Source: Seison nebaliae
Lineage: Eukaryota; Rotifera; Pararotatoria; Seisonacea; Seisonidae
DNA length: 20,253 nt
Assembly: GCA_023231475.1 (NCBI GenBank)
Contig: JALJEE010001585.1
Location: 1 to 20,253, forward strand
Reading direction: 5' to 3'
Part shown: positions 11,101 through 18,987 of the stretch, one piece after another
Layout: the number at the start of each line of letters is the position of its first letter
How positions within the stretch are numbered: the first letter of the stretch is position 1
Position numbers and translations under genes: made by a program
Notes under the pieces: model-generated
Databases searched by the model: none
The model's input: the letters and a program-made list of their open reading frames with translations, nothing else
Told to the model about the DNA's origin: nothing

Positions 11101-11263
11101 TCGACATAAATCTCGTGAAAGTGATTCAGATAATTTCATGTTGAAATCGTCAGATATCTTTTCTTCAAATGCAGCACTTCAGTCAGCGAGTTCAATAAAT
11201 CGTTCGCCAATTAATTTGATAAGATTCAGTCTGCTTTCTTTATTCTCTTACGTAATTATTTGA
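5138..11263 (+). CDS. Three-Ig-domain cell-surface protein, DIP/lachesin/IgLON-like, probably GPI-anchored
   Basis: Six exons are inferred: 5138-5294, 9608-9702, 9746-10001, 10054-10227, 10275-10418 and 10467-11263. They join in phase to 540 aa. The start is the first ATG after an in-frame TAG (5129-5131). It opens a hydrophobic N-terminal segment (about residues 8-33), then an Asn-rich stretch ending at donor A|GTAAGA; intron 1 is 4.3 kb. Ig1 has C75, W87 and C146 with a DDVGIYVCQV F-strand. Ig2 has C196, W208 and C256. Ig3 follows the typical YPPKI linker, with C297 and C411 (MYLCLGENSEG). A five-arginine run lies at 475-479, and the last 17 residues (524-540) are hydrophobic and end the protein, as in a GPI-attachment signal. 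Known relatives (DIPs, lachesin, IgLONs) are extracellular adhesion or recognition proteins of neurons and epithelia. Odd points: Ig3 has a roughly 55-60 residue excess, and the C-terminal stalk is long and charged. Family assignment is firm at the Ig-superfamily level and moderate for the subfamily. The first exon is the least certain part. Confidence 0.8.
5822..6150. repeat. Fold-back (inverted duplication) with nested hairpin spacer
   Basis: Left arm 5875-5920 and right arm 6050-6094 are inverted copies. By hand, 39 of 45 aligned bases match, with one single-base gap. Both begin or end in AAAATTCTCAACC and share TTTGGTCA and TTCTCAACTT. A weaker, gapped match continues outward through GTAACT at 5849-5854, which pairs with AGTTAC at 6117-6122, to about 5822 and 6150. 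The spacer (5921-6049) contains a 9-bp-arm hairpin at 5954-5986 (TGAAATGAT...ATCATTTCA) and a 14-bp palindrome CATTTTTAAAAATG at 6002-6015. No terminal motif of a known transposon family and no clear target-site duplication is visible. It could be a MITE-like fold-back or a local inverted duplication. Confidence 0.7.
6072..6350 (+). CDS. Small charged ORF inside the long intron, doubtful
   Basis: This is a 92-codon reading frame starting with ATG. It encodes a very basic peptide rich in Lys, Asn and Ile, with a Lys/Asn run at about residues 37-46. I do not recognise it, and there is no signal peptide or domain. Its first 27 codons or so lie in the right arm of the fold-back repeat. The left arm read on the other strand shows a related but stop-containing peptide sharing WLRIF, so the coding sense is not kept in both copies. 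It may be a chance ORF or a remnant of whatever was duplicated. No splice partner was identified. Confidence 0.2.
   Translation: MKKWLRIFPYENFIHSYNLSEYLRNIMDQKDKLAPKTYYKNKNKNNIEIEESITTKGKKNDIRPSIFRSLKMDKNARNYFRLAKFREMKEKI
6767..6822. repeat. Inverted repeat, 13-bp perfect arms
   Basis: TTTTCTATTCATT (6767-6779) and AATGAATAGAAAA (6810-6822) are exact reverse complements separated by 30 bases. The same 13-mer recurs at 8568-8580 in the same intron. Sequence composition is simple (CATT/ATTC-like), so partial origin from a microsatellite is possible. No function is inferred. Confidence 0.6.
8189..8215. repeat. Near-perfect hairpin, 12-bp arms, 3-base loop
   Basis: ATTATGTCATAG (8189-8200) pairs exactly with CTATGACATAAT (8204-8215) around the loop ATT. 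The dyad is longer than expected by chance for a 20 kb window. It could be a binding site for a dimeric transcription factor (each arm contains TGTCATA) or a cruciform or hairpin-forming site. There is no coding role in either strand that I can see. Confidence 0.75.
8834..8852. promoter_or_regulatory. 19-bp palindrome containing opposed GGTCA half-sites
   Basis: AACTGACCA and TGGTCAGTT are exact inverted copies around a single G. The centre reads TGACCAGTGGTCA: two GGTCA-type half-sites, as used by nuclear hormone receptors, arranged head-away with a 3-base gap. The palindrome is direct observation; receptor binding is speculation. It lies in intron 1 of the Ig gene, inside a 54-codon open frame (8815-8979). 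Confidence 0.4.
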
Positions 11264-11617
11264 TGAACGAAATCTGAATAGTTTATTCAAATTTTCTTGA
11301 ATATGAAAATACTATTAAGATTTTCATGAAACAAATTTATAATTTAAGAACAAATTTAAGTTTTTATTCTATTATCAGAATTATAAGAATTTATCCGGTT
11401 TCACAATTATCCAACTATCGAACATACCTCATCTTCCTCCACATTTTCTTCACATTATCTCTTCAATTTCATTTTTATTTAATGTACAGTAACTATCAAT
11501 TTGTACCATTTAATCGATTATATAACACATATTATTGATTTAACAAAGTCAAACGAATTGTTTTGATTAATCATCTTTTATAATTCTTCTTCTCACTTTC
11601 CATTTTAAAATGTTTCT

Positions 11618-11623
11618 AATAAA
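11618..11623 (+). promoter_or_regulatory. Polyadenylation signal AATAAA (Ig gene)
   Basis: A canonical AATAAA followed within 25 bases by a T/GT-rich stretch (TTCTGTTTGTCC), as expected downstream of a cleavage site. It is the best candidate for the end of the Ig-domain transcript. Confidence 0.4.
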
Positions 11624-12038
11624 TTCTGTTTGTCCAATTCGTTTATGGATTTCGATCTCATAATATTTTTGTCAATATTTTCAAGAACAAAATTTTAAAG
11701 TTACCATTAAAGTTGAAACAATTTTGAAAGGAATATCATTTCACAAAATCAAATATAACTTCATTAACCTAATGCATCAGAAACAATTCAAACTTAAATT
11801 AAACATTTTAATATTTGAACAAGGCAGAAGACTAGAAAAGAAAATAGATATTTTAAAATAACTTTATTTTTTTGAATATTTTTACTAATTCAATATTTTC
11901 GTAACAAGCTATCTTAAGTTTTGATATTTTTCTTATGTAAATTTCTTTTAAAATTGAACTAAATTTCAAAAGAAAATTTTGTGATGAATAAAAAGAGGAA
12001 CTATCTCACAAGTCTTGTCAGGAAGTATGCATCTTAAC

Positions 12039-12085
12039 AGTAATACTTCTAATACTTACTGTTAGTAATACTTCTAATACTTACT
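12039..12085 (+). repeat. Tandem duplication, 22-bp unit, period 25
   Basis: Two identical 22-bp units at 12039-12060 and 12064-12085, each starting AGTAATACTTC and ending AATACTTACT, are separated by GTT. Each unit itself contains AATACTT twice. The second copy runs directly into AGGTAAGTATG, an excellent splice-donor consensus at 12087, so the repeat may sit in a 5' untranslated exon of the TBC gene. Confidence 0.75.
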
Positions 12086-12122
12086 AGGTAAGTATGAAAG
12101 AAGAGTGAAATTTTTGATTTAA

Positions 12123-13196
12123 ATGAAAAAAAATTTCAATTCACTAATAAAATTCTCACATTTTTCATTTATGAATTTTTTCGAGTTTAGATTAAAAATT
12201 TTATCTTTCTTCATTTTCTTTATTGATGGAAACTTGGCTTTACAAGAAAAGAAGAATTATGATCAACATGGATTCTTTTATCCGTTATGCTCTGATAAAT
12301 CTGTCTCAAATATTGATTGTCGAATGCCAGATGAGAATTTCGTCAATATGACAGCAGTTAACGATAGTATAACAGGTGAATGGAAAAAAATCGTAAAGAA
12401 ATTTGATAAGACAGTCATTGAAGACTATGATCGTCTCACAGAATTGATCAACAATGGAATTCCCCATGATATGAGAGCGGAAGTATGGGAGTTATTATTA
12501 AATGTGAAAAATGTTGTTTTTCCCAAACAACGAGCTCTCTCGCAGAAAACTATTGAACAAATCGGCATTGATCTTTGTCGTACTCCACAAACTCATAAAT
12601 TCTTCACCGAAGGTAGAAGATTAGATGCCAATTCAAATCTTGATAAAATTTTGAGAAATATTTCCGCTCTCGTACCCACCGGATATTCCCAAGCCTATTT
12701 GCATATTTGTTATCATCTTTACATCATATTCCGTGGCGATGGTCCACGAATAGTTCGATTCTTCTATAAATTATATCACAGTCGCTTTAGTCTCCATCGT
12801 ACAACAGAAGAGAATATTCTTTATTTTGTTATTCCCAATTATTTATATATGAGAACATTTATGCGCAATGAAGACACATTATTTGAGGGAGGATTGTCCA
12901 AAGGACAAGAAGTTATCGATGGACTTGCTTGTAATAATTTTCATTATCCGACGTTGTACAGATTGTGGGATAGATATTTTCAAAGAGGTCTTATAGTTTT
13001 TTATGAAGAAATGGAACATAGATATAAATTATCTCTAGAAACTACAATACATTATGTTCGAGTTTATCAGCAAATCAGTTCCGAACATCGTCACAAGATA
13101 TATCCCAACGAGTATTTCAATAATATTAAGAAACTTAACTTGCCCCAACATGTCGCATATTTTTATTCGTTACTATTATCATTTCACTTAAGTTAA
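12123..13196 (+). CDS. TBC-domain Rab GTPase-activating protein, GRTP1/TBC1D6-like
   Basis: A single open frame of 357 aa. The TBC domain spans about residues 85-330. It opens EWKKIVKKF, then NNGIPHDMRAEVWELLL (111-126). The arginine-finger motif IxxDxxR is I147-D150-R153, and the glutamine-finger YxQ is Y188-Q190 in TGYSQ, so both catalytic elements of Rab-GAPs are present. RLWDRYFQRG at about 280-289 matches the conserved [RL]-[IL]-WD element, at about the family spacing from YxQ. TBC proteins speed GTP hydrolysis by Rab GTPases in membrane traffic. The overall layout (a short DxxGF element before the domain, little after it) resembles GRTP1/TBC1D6, but the stretch after YxQ is highly diverged (QAYLHI where QGMNF is usual). 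The first 40 residues are hydrophobic and unlike the family. They may be intron or UTR read-through, because a strong donor lies at 12087. The true start is therefore uncertain; the domain itself is secure. Confidence 0.8.
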   Translation: MKKNFNSLIKFSHFSFMNFFEFRLKILSFFIFFIDGNLALQEKKNYDQHGFFYPLCSDKSVSNIDCRMPDENFVNMTAVNDSITGEWKKIVKKFDKTVIEDYDRLTELINNGIPHDMRAEVWELLLNVKNVVFPKQRALSQKTIEQIGIDLCRTPQTHKFFTEGRRLDANSNLDKILRNISALVPTGYSQAYLHICYHLYIIFRGDGPRIVRFFYKLYHSRFSLHRTTEENILYFVIPNYLYMRTFMRNEDTLFEGGLSKGQEVIDGLACNNFHYPTLYRLWDRYFQRGLIVFYEEMEHRYKLSLETTIHYVRVYQQISSEHRHKIYPNEYFNNIKKLNLPQHVAYFYSLLLSFHLS

Positions 13197-13710
13197 AACT
13201 GTTTATCTATCACCTTTATTATTTACATTCATCGAAATATGAAAAAAAAAATTGCCAAATATACTTAAGAATCCACAATATTATCCTCAATTTTAATTTA
13301 ATTTCTCCACAATATCTCTTCAATTTTTTAAAATTATCAAAGAAGAACAACAAAAAGTTTGCTAATCAAAAATTAATTACAAAAACTAAAAATTTAAAGT
13401 GTATATTAAAAAAAAAAGACTGAATATCTATTTAGCATAATTAAAATAATCGAAGCTTTAATTCTTACTTTAGAATTACCTAAAAAATATTATTCAATTC
13501 ACTAATAATTCTTTCGTTAGTGTATTGTTAAAGAACAACGTTTGGCAACAAACTTACAACAAACAACTAAAATTTTTAACTAGATGGATATATGAAAGAC
13601 AGGAATTTTTTTAAATCTACAATGAAATACCTTGCAATTAGTGAAAACATGAGAAGAATATGGTGTTCATATAAATAGAATGACTAATTATATTTATAGT
13701 CCAACATAGA
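13197..13710 (+). other. Intergenic spacer between the TBC gene and dmc1
   Basis: Very AT-rich, with several A and T homopolymer runs. An ATTAAA (13405-13410), a common variant poly(A) signal, may end the TBC transcript. A TATAAATA sits just before dmc1. No ORF or RNA gene is visible. Confidence 0.5.
13670..13677 (+). promoter_or_regulatory. Possible TATA box of dmc1
   Basis: TATAAATA, a strong TATA consensus, lies 33 bases before the dmc1 ATG, which would give a very short 5' leader. In DNA this AT-rich the match may be chance. An intervening ATG at 13680 opens only a nine-codon frame that ends just before the dmc1 start. Confidence 0.3.
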
Positions 13711-14779
13711 ATGGAGAAGCAATTAAGTCGATCAGTAGAAGATAATGAAAATGAATTTACACTTAATCCAGTGGATAATTTACAGAAAGAAGGAATAAAT
13801 GTAGTTGATATAAAGAAGTTGAAAGATAATGGCATTTTCACCGTTACTGGTGTCCAACAGATGACAACAAGAGGAATGTGTCAAATAAAAGGTTTATCAG
13901 ATGCAAAAGTTGAAAAAATCAAGGAGGTCGCTTCGAAATTGGCGAAACCGAAATTTATGACCGGTCTCCAACTGGCACAAGAAAGAGACAAATGTTTTTA
14001 TATTCGAACTGGTTCGTCTTGAATTTCATATCTATTTATCACAATATTTCACAATAATTTCATTGTTTTCAGGTAGTGAAGCATTGAATGAGATATTAGG
14101 TGGAGGAATGCAGAGTCAAAGTATCATCGAAATAATTGGAGAATATCGAACAGGTAAAACGCAGTTATGTCATACTCTTTGTGTAACAACTCAAATTCCA
14201 ATAAATGAATATGAAGGAGGAAAAGTTATTTATATCGACACAGAAAATACATTTCGTCCAAAACGAATCGAACAAATCGCCAAATATTATGGAATGAATT
14301 CAGATGCTGTTTTAGCAAATATTTTTTACTGTCGCGTTTTCAACACCGACGAACAAATAAGTAGTTTAGATGAAATACGACGATTATGTTTCGATGAACA
14401 AACCATTATCAAAATCATCATTATCGATTCAATTATGGCTTTATTTCGTGTTGATTATTCCGGTCGAGGTGAATTGAGTGAACGCCAACAAAAACTGAAT
14501 CGTTATCTTTCTTCATTAAGAAAAGTGTCCGAAGAATATAATGTCGTCATCATACTAACGAATCAGGTACAAGCAGATCCAGGTGCTATGATGTCGTTCC
14601 AAGCTGATCCAAAAAAACCGATTGGCGGCCACATTTTAGCACATGCTTCAACTACTCGAGTTATGTTAAAGAAGGGACGAGCAGATGCTCGTATCGCTAA
14701 AGTGATTGATTCTCCTGATATGGCTGAAAGTGAAGCAACTTTTATTATTGGAGATTGTGGAGTTACTGATGGAAATTAA
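13711..14779 (+). CDS. dmc1: Meiotic recombinase DMC1 (RecA/RAD51 family)
   Basis: Two exons, 13711-14011 and 14073-14779, are joined over a 61-bp intron (donor GTTCGT, acceptor TTTTCAG). They give 335 aa, close to the usual 340. DMC1 forms ATP-dependent filaments on single-stranded DNA at meiotic double-strand breaks and drives homologue strand exchange in the nucleus. The helix-hairpin-helix N-domain covers about residues 22-78 (INVVDIKKLK, KGLSDAKVEKIKE). Walker A GEYRTGKT is at 123-130 and Walker B IIIIDS ends near 220. DMC1-type rather than RAD51-type signatures include IMALFRVDYSGRGEL, ERQQKL, ADPGAMMSFQADPKKPIGG and GGHILAHASTTR. The start fits the family length and has an A at -3. Odd point: the FxxA polymerisation motif (FLTA in human DMC1, from memory) reads FMTG at 82-85. 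There is also one extra Gln near residue 50. Otherwise the protein looks intact and functional. Confidence 0.95.
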
Positions 14780-15425
14780 CCTAATTTTTCGAATTCCGTT
14801 CAGTTTACAAAATAACAGTTTAAAATTTATAGTTTACAAAGAATAATTTTCTTAATAAAATTTATGAGTTTGATAAATTATTTAATTTCAATAAACAACA
14901 CATCAATGATGTATGTCAATTACATAAAGATTTATCATTTTCACATTTTTATAATAACAAAATTAACATCTCATTTATTTATTAACGAATGTCAGTAAAT
15001 CTTTCAAATAATAAATGATGAAATTCAGATTACATAATATTTTTTTTTCTAATTCACTGACGAACCTAATAGTTTCCGTTGTCCAGCTTCCCATTAAATA
15101 GATATTGTGGGATATTTCAACAAACCAATATTTCCTAAAAGTCATAAATTTTTCATTTATTAGAAATTAATCAATAATAATATTTTGATTGAATATAAAT
15201 TATTGATGGAAATTATTATTGTGGAAGAAGGAATGAAAGGAAAAGAGAATATAAATTTAGAGCTATTCACTTGACGATAATACAAATAATTTTTTAATAA
15301 CTTTTTTGAGCGACGATCAAAGGGGAAGACAATTTAATATTAAAAAAGAAAATACACAATATTCCCATTTGTGTGTGAGGAGCAGATATTGTGGATGAGT
15401 GAAATATTGGAATCCAACCAAATAA
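14780..15425 (+). other. 3' UTR of dmc1 and promoter region of the REXO1-like gene
   Basis: 646 bp of AT-rich spacer. A poly(A) signal lies at 14854-14859. The rest shows scattered homopolymer T runs and no ORF with recognisable content; the minus-strand frame overlapping 15294-15482 is the shadow of REXO1 exon 1. Confidence 0.6.
14854..14859 (+). promoter_or_regulatory. Polyadenylation signal AATAAA (dmc1)
   Basis: A canonical AATAAA starts 75 bases after the dmc1 stop codon, a typical distance for a compact gene. Being in AT-rich sequence it could be fortuitous. Confidence 0.45.
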
Positions 15426-18400
15426 ATGTTTAGAAGTCAAGAATTGTTTAAAGAATTCCCATGTCCATTCTACGAACATCAATTATGTAATCGATTGAAT
15501 TGTTTTTATTTGCATGATCATAACAAAGAGAAGACGAAGATAGACGTTCTTCCGAATGACAAGAAGAAAGAAGTTAATTCGATAGCTGTTCAAGTCAATG
15601 AAGATATTGTGTTACCTGAAACTTGTCTGAAACAAATCAAGAAACATCTCATCTCAAATGAAAAACGATTAAAGTTCATTCATAAACGACCGCAAATTCT
15701 CAATGAAATATTTTTCATAACAAACGAAATAGTTGTCTCAAATGGACATGATATTGAAAAAAATAAATTCCTCTTCAATTCGTTGAGACAATTGAAGAAG
15801 ACATTGTCTCTATTCATTCCAGTCACTCCACGTACTACCAATTCTTCCACCAATTCAAATCATAATAATAATTCCAGTACTAAATTATCAGTAACAAATA
15901 AACCTTCAGTCTCATCAACACGTACATCAAATTCAGGCATTTGCAAAATAACACCTCAAATCATCACAATCAAACCGACAACAACATCAACAACATCATC
16001 ATTATTATCCAGTGCAATCAATTTTCCCAGGAATGGAATTAAGAAAAAAACTTTTTCACAGACTATTAATCATAAACCGGTCATTCCCAATAATACATCA
16101 TCTCCAACACCAGCAAAAATACCAAAATATGTTGATCATCAAAATTCGTCTTTACCAAAATGTGCAAACAATTTAGGTTCGTATTCCTTTGAAATTCCAT
16201 TACCAGTAATAGACAATTTCTATTAAACTTTTTGCAGATTCATTGAATAATAAACGTATCGCTCATCCCATTCCTGATAAGAATATTAGAAATGAACTGG
16301 AAAAAAAATTGAATATGAAACCCAAATTTAATTTCAGAGATCAAATCAATAAACAATTGTCGGGTCGAGCAGATTTCTCGGCGAATCAAGTGACATTCCT
16401 AGAAAATAACATTCCACAATTGACAGTTGCCGCTTATCCCGATCAAACGAATAAATATGTTCCGTTGAAATTACGTAATTTTGTGATAGGAAAACGTTTC
16501 AAAAAATTATGTAGCAAATTTAAAGATGTGAATCAAATCGATCTTATTCAAAAGGTTCTTTCTCATTTATTTCATTTTTCCTTTTTTTTCGAGGTTTTTT
16601 TTAGGTTCTATAATAAGTAACACGAAAAGAATTTCGTTTTTTATAATAAATTCCTGTTTTTCAGTTTCTCTTATCATTTTTTCTTTGACGATTTCTTACA
16701 TCTCTTTTTCATTCTGCTTGTTTAGGTGATTGCGGAAGAAAAACAAATATTTTTATCGAATACAACCGAGAATGGATATAAAGCACAATCGGTGTCAACT
16801 CTAATGGATAGTAGCATTAAAGTTGGTCTATTATTAGTTTTTTTGAAAAGACAAGTGGAGTGAAAGAATTGAATTGGATTGAATGAAAATGAAATTAAAA
16901 AAGGAAATAAATTAAGAATTAGGTTCAATCTGTAATCCTTTAAAATTGGCGAATTGGAGAAATTGGAAATAGGAAAAATAATTTTTTTTCAAATTTCGAT
17001 AATTCTCTATATTTCTAACTCTGTCTATTCAGTCGTCTGTATCTTACTAGTTTTTTGAGAAAGAGTCTTCCACTTTCGATGTTCCTTCAATCACCCCCAC
17101 TCTAATTATAACATTATATTCTACTCATTCTATTCACCAACCTTTCAGTTAACTAGTACAATGGACACATTTCCTCCACAACTCAAAAAAGAGATTCGAA
17201 TTGTTATCAGTCGAATGAAAGAATCAGACGACACTTTCCTTTGGGTGTACAATAAACTCCGATCAGATTATACGATGTCTGTTGATGAATTACAACGAAA
17301 TCATTATCCATATTTTCCTTCAAATGAAGACTCGGAAAATGGCGACGTTAAAATTGACGATTGGCCCGCCAATTATTCTTCTCGCAACTATTTAGCTGCT
17401 AAATCGAACGAATTTGGTAATTCTACTCAATCATCATCGTCATCATCATCATCAACTTTTCGAAGTAGTTTGATTATTATCTGGATGAAACAAAATTCAT
17501 ATTTTCACTTTAGAAAATACGAAGAATTGTAGTAGATGTGGTCAAACGTTTACGATTTATGCAAATTTAAAATATGCTAATCCAGAAAAATGTCTATATC
17601 ATTGGGGTAGATTAATTTCAACCAAAAGTTTTTTATTTCATTCATATTTCTATTCATTCTCAATTTTTGAAGTCGATCGTGGAAATTATGAAAAAATTTA
17701 TTCTTGTTGTCGAATCTCATCGACAGGTAATTCAATAGTTGCCGGTTGTTGCGAAGCGGATTCTCATGTTCATGATGGATATCTGGAAATGGGTTTCTGC
17801 AAAGACTTCAAGAGTTAAATATTTGAATTTAAAAAAAATATTCTCATCAACTTTCCTTCTCAATTACCAGGTACATCTAGTCAATTTTATAATATAAATG
17901 ATATCGATTTTAAGAACGTACAAATTACTGATAGAACATTAGGAAAAATTTATGCGATAGATTGTGAGATGTGTTATACAGCGAAAGGATGTGAATTAGC
18001 TCGAGTAACTGTAGTGGATTTTACCTTAAATCCAGTTTATGATCGTTTAGTTAAACCATCAACTCCCATCATTGATTATAACACGAGATGGAGTGGCTTA
18101 AGCGAAGATATTTTCAAGGAAAACAAAGACAACATTCTAGACATAAAACAAGTACAAGATGATCTTATTAATAAATTGGGTATTAGCGAAGATACGATTC
18201 TAATTGGACATTCACTTGATAGTGATCTACGTGCATTAAAAGTTCTCATTTTCCATTTAAATTCTTTTAACATCTCCTGATTTTCAGTTAGTACATTATT
18301 TAGTAGTTGATACATCCATAGTTTTCCCACATAAATCTGGACCTCCAATGAAAAGATCTTTGAAAGATATTGTTGAGAATGAATTGATGAAAACCATTCA

Positions 18401-18551
18401 AAATAACGGTTCAATTTCTTGAGAATTATTCAAATTTCATTCATTTAAATTTTTAGATGATGGTCATGATTCTTTAGAAGATGCTAATAGTTGTATGGAA
18501 CTGATATTCAATAAACTTGCTCTCGAACATAAATCGAGATGGGAAAAATGA
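15426..18551 (+). CDS. REXO1: REXO1-type DEDDh 3'-5' RNA exonuclease (elongin-A-binding protein 1 homologue)
   Basis: Nine exons are inferred: 15426-16176, 16238-16554, 16726-16821, 17149-17464, 17514-17627, 17673-17813, 17871-18241, 18288-18408 and 18457-18551. They join in frame to 773 aa. The N-terminus MFRSQELFKEFPCPF carries a CCCH-like finger (C13, C21, C26, H30) that matches the distinctive REXO1 start. A Ser/Thr/Asn/Pro-rich linker covers about 130-235. A conserved middle block (FVIGKRFKKLC through EEKQIFL) follows. A cysteine-rich module has C499/C502, C520/H523 with YHWGRL, C543-C544 and C557-C558. The exonuclease domain has Exo I AIDCEM (D609, E611), Exo II GHSLDSDL (D697) and Exo III H746/D751, so all DEDDh residues are present. 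Family members trim 3' ends of RNA; vertebrate REXO1 also binds elongin A. It is much shorter than the vertebrate protein (over 1200 aa), the linker being reduced. Exon 4 has two in-frame donors (17417 and 17465). Exons 5 and 6 could also be read as one exon, because the 45-bp intron between them has no stop. Confidence 0.9.
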
Positions 18552-18578
18552 TTGAGTTCCTTCAATGACCGAACTCTT

Positions 18579-18584
18579 TTTATT
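18579..18584 (-). promoter_or_regulatory. Polyadenylation signal of the minus-strand SNARE gene
   Basis: AATAAA on the minus strand, about 62 bases past the SNARE stop codon. It lies only 28 bases beyond the REXO1 stop on the other strand, so the two 3' UTRs probably overlap. Confidence 0.45.
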
Positions 18585-18645
18585 CATTTATCTCACGTGT
18601 TCTTCTACTTTATCAAAGTCTGATAAGAAAGAAAAAATCTCATTT

Positions 18646-18987
18646 TTATTTTGATGAACGCTTCGCCCATATAATCAATGAAATCATTATAATAAATAAT
18701 GTCGACGCACCAATCATCATACAAATTCTTCTTCGACGTCTCTCTCTTCTGAAGTGAACATCTTGAATATGTCTCACTGCTGAACCGTTATCCAATAATG
18801 ATGTCGATACATTCGATTCAATATTATCGACATTGTCTTGTTGCGAATGAACATGAGTATTGATCTGATGGAACATTGTTTCCACTTCGCCCGCTTCATT
18901 TTCAATATTTCTCACTCTATCGTCTCTCTCTTTTATAAAGTGCCATTGAAACGCATCTTTCTCCTTGTTCATCGATTCTTTCTTCAT
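18646..18987 (-). CDS. Tail-anchored Qa-SNARE, syntaxin-7/12-like, without Habc domain
   Basis: 113 aa, intronless as read. A Qa-SNARE helix covers about residues 17-79 (FIKERDDRVRNIENEAGEVE, then MFHQINTHVHSQQDNVDNIE). Q49 sits at the ionic zero-layer position (compare IHEQGDVIDSIE in syntaxin 7, from memory). A basic patch RRERRRRR (80-87) is followed by a single C-terminal membrane segment (89-107) ending SLIIWAKRSSK, very like the SLIIW ending of syntaxin 7. Qa-SNAREs sit on target membranes and form the four-helix fusion bundle; syntaxin 7/12 act on endosomes and lysosomes. Known family members are about 260-300 aa with an N-terminal Habc bundle. Here an in-frame TAG lies 12 bases before the ATG, and no Habc-like sequence is seen up to the S16 gene. 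Either the protein is truly short or small exons were missed (TAG could be a splice acceptor). The gene converges on REXO1 and diverges from RPS16. Confidence 0.75.
   Translation of the reverse strand: MKKESMNKEKDAFQWHFIKERDDRVRNIENEAGEVETMFHQINTHVHSQQDNVDNIESNVSTSLLDNGSAVRHIQDVHFRRERRRRRICMMIGASTLFIIMISLIIWAKRSSK

Larger units (their letters stand above)
11264..12122 (+). other. 3' UTR of the Ig gene and intergenic spacer
   Basis: About 860 bp of AT-rich DNA. An AATAAA polyadenylation signal lies at 11618-11623, about 355 bp past the stop codon of the Ig gene. The open frame at 11326-11538 is hydrophobic, lies inside the presumed 3' UTR and looks incidental. A tandem duplication and a strong donor-like GTAAGT lie at the far end, next to the TBC gene. 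Confidence 0.6.

Noticed and set aside
11326-11538. Plus-strand 70-codon frame after the Ig gene
   Set aside because: Starts in the presumed 3' UTR before the AATAAA; hydrophobic AT-driven composition.
13711-14779. RAD51 rather than DMC1
   Set aside because: Segments such as IMALFRVD, ERQQKL and ADPGAMMSFQ are DMC1-type; RAD51 has ATALYRTD and VAQVDGAAMF at these places (recalled).
18076-18414. Minus-strand 112-codon frame
   Set aside because: Antisense shadow of REXO1 exons encoding the conserved DEDDh domain.
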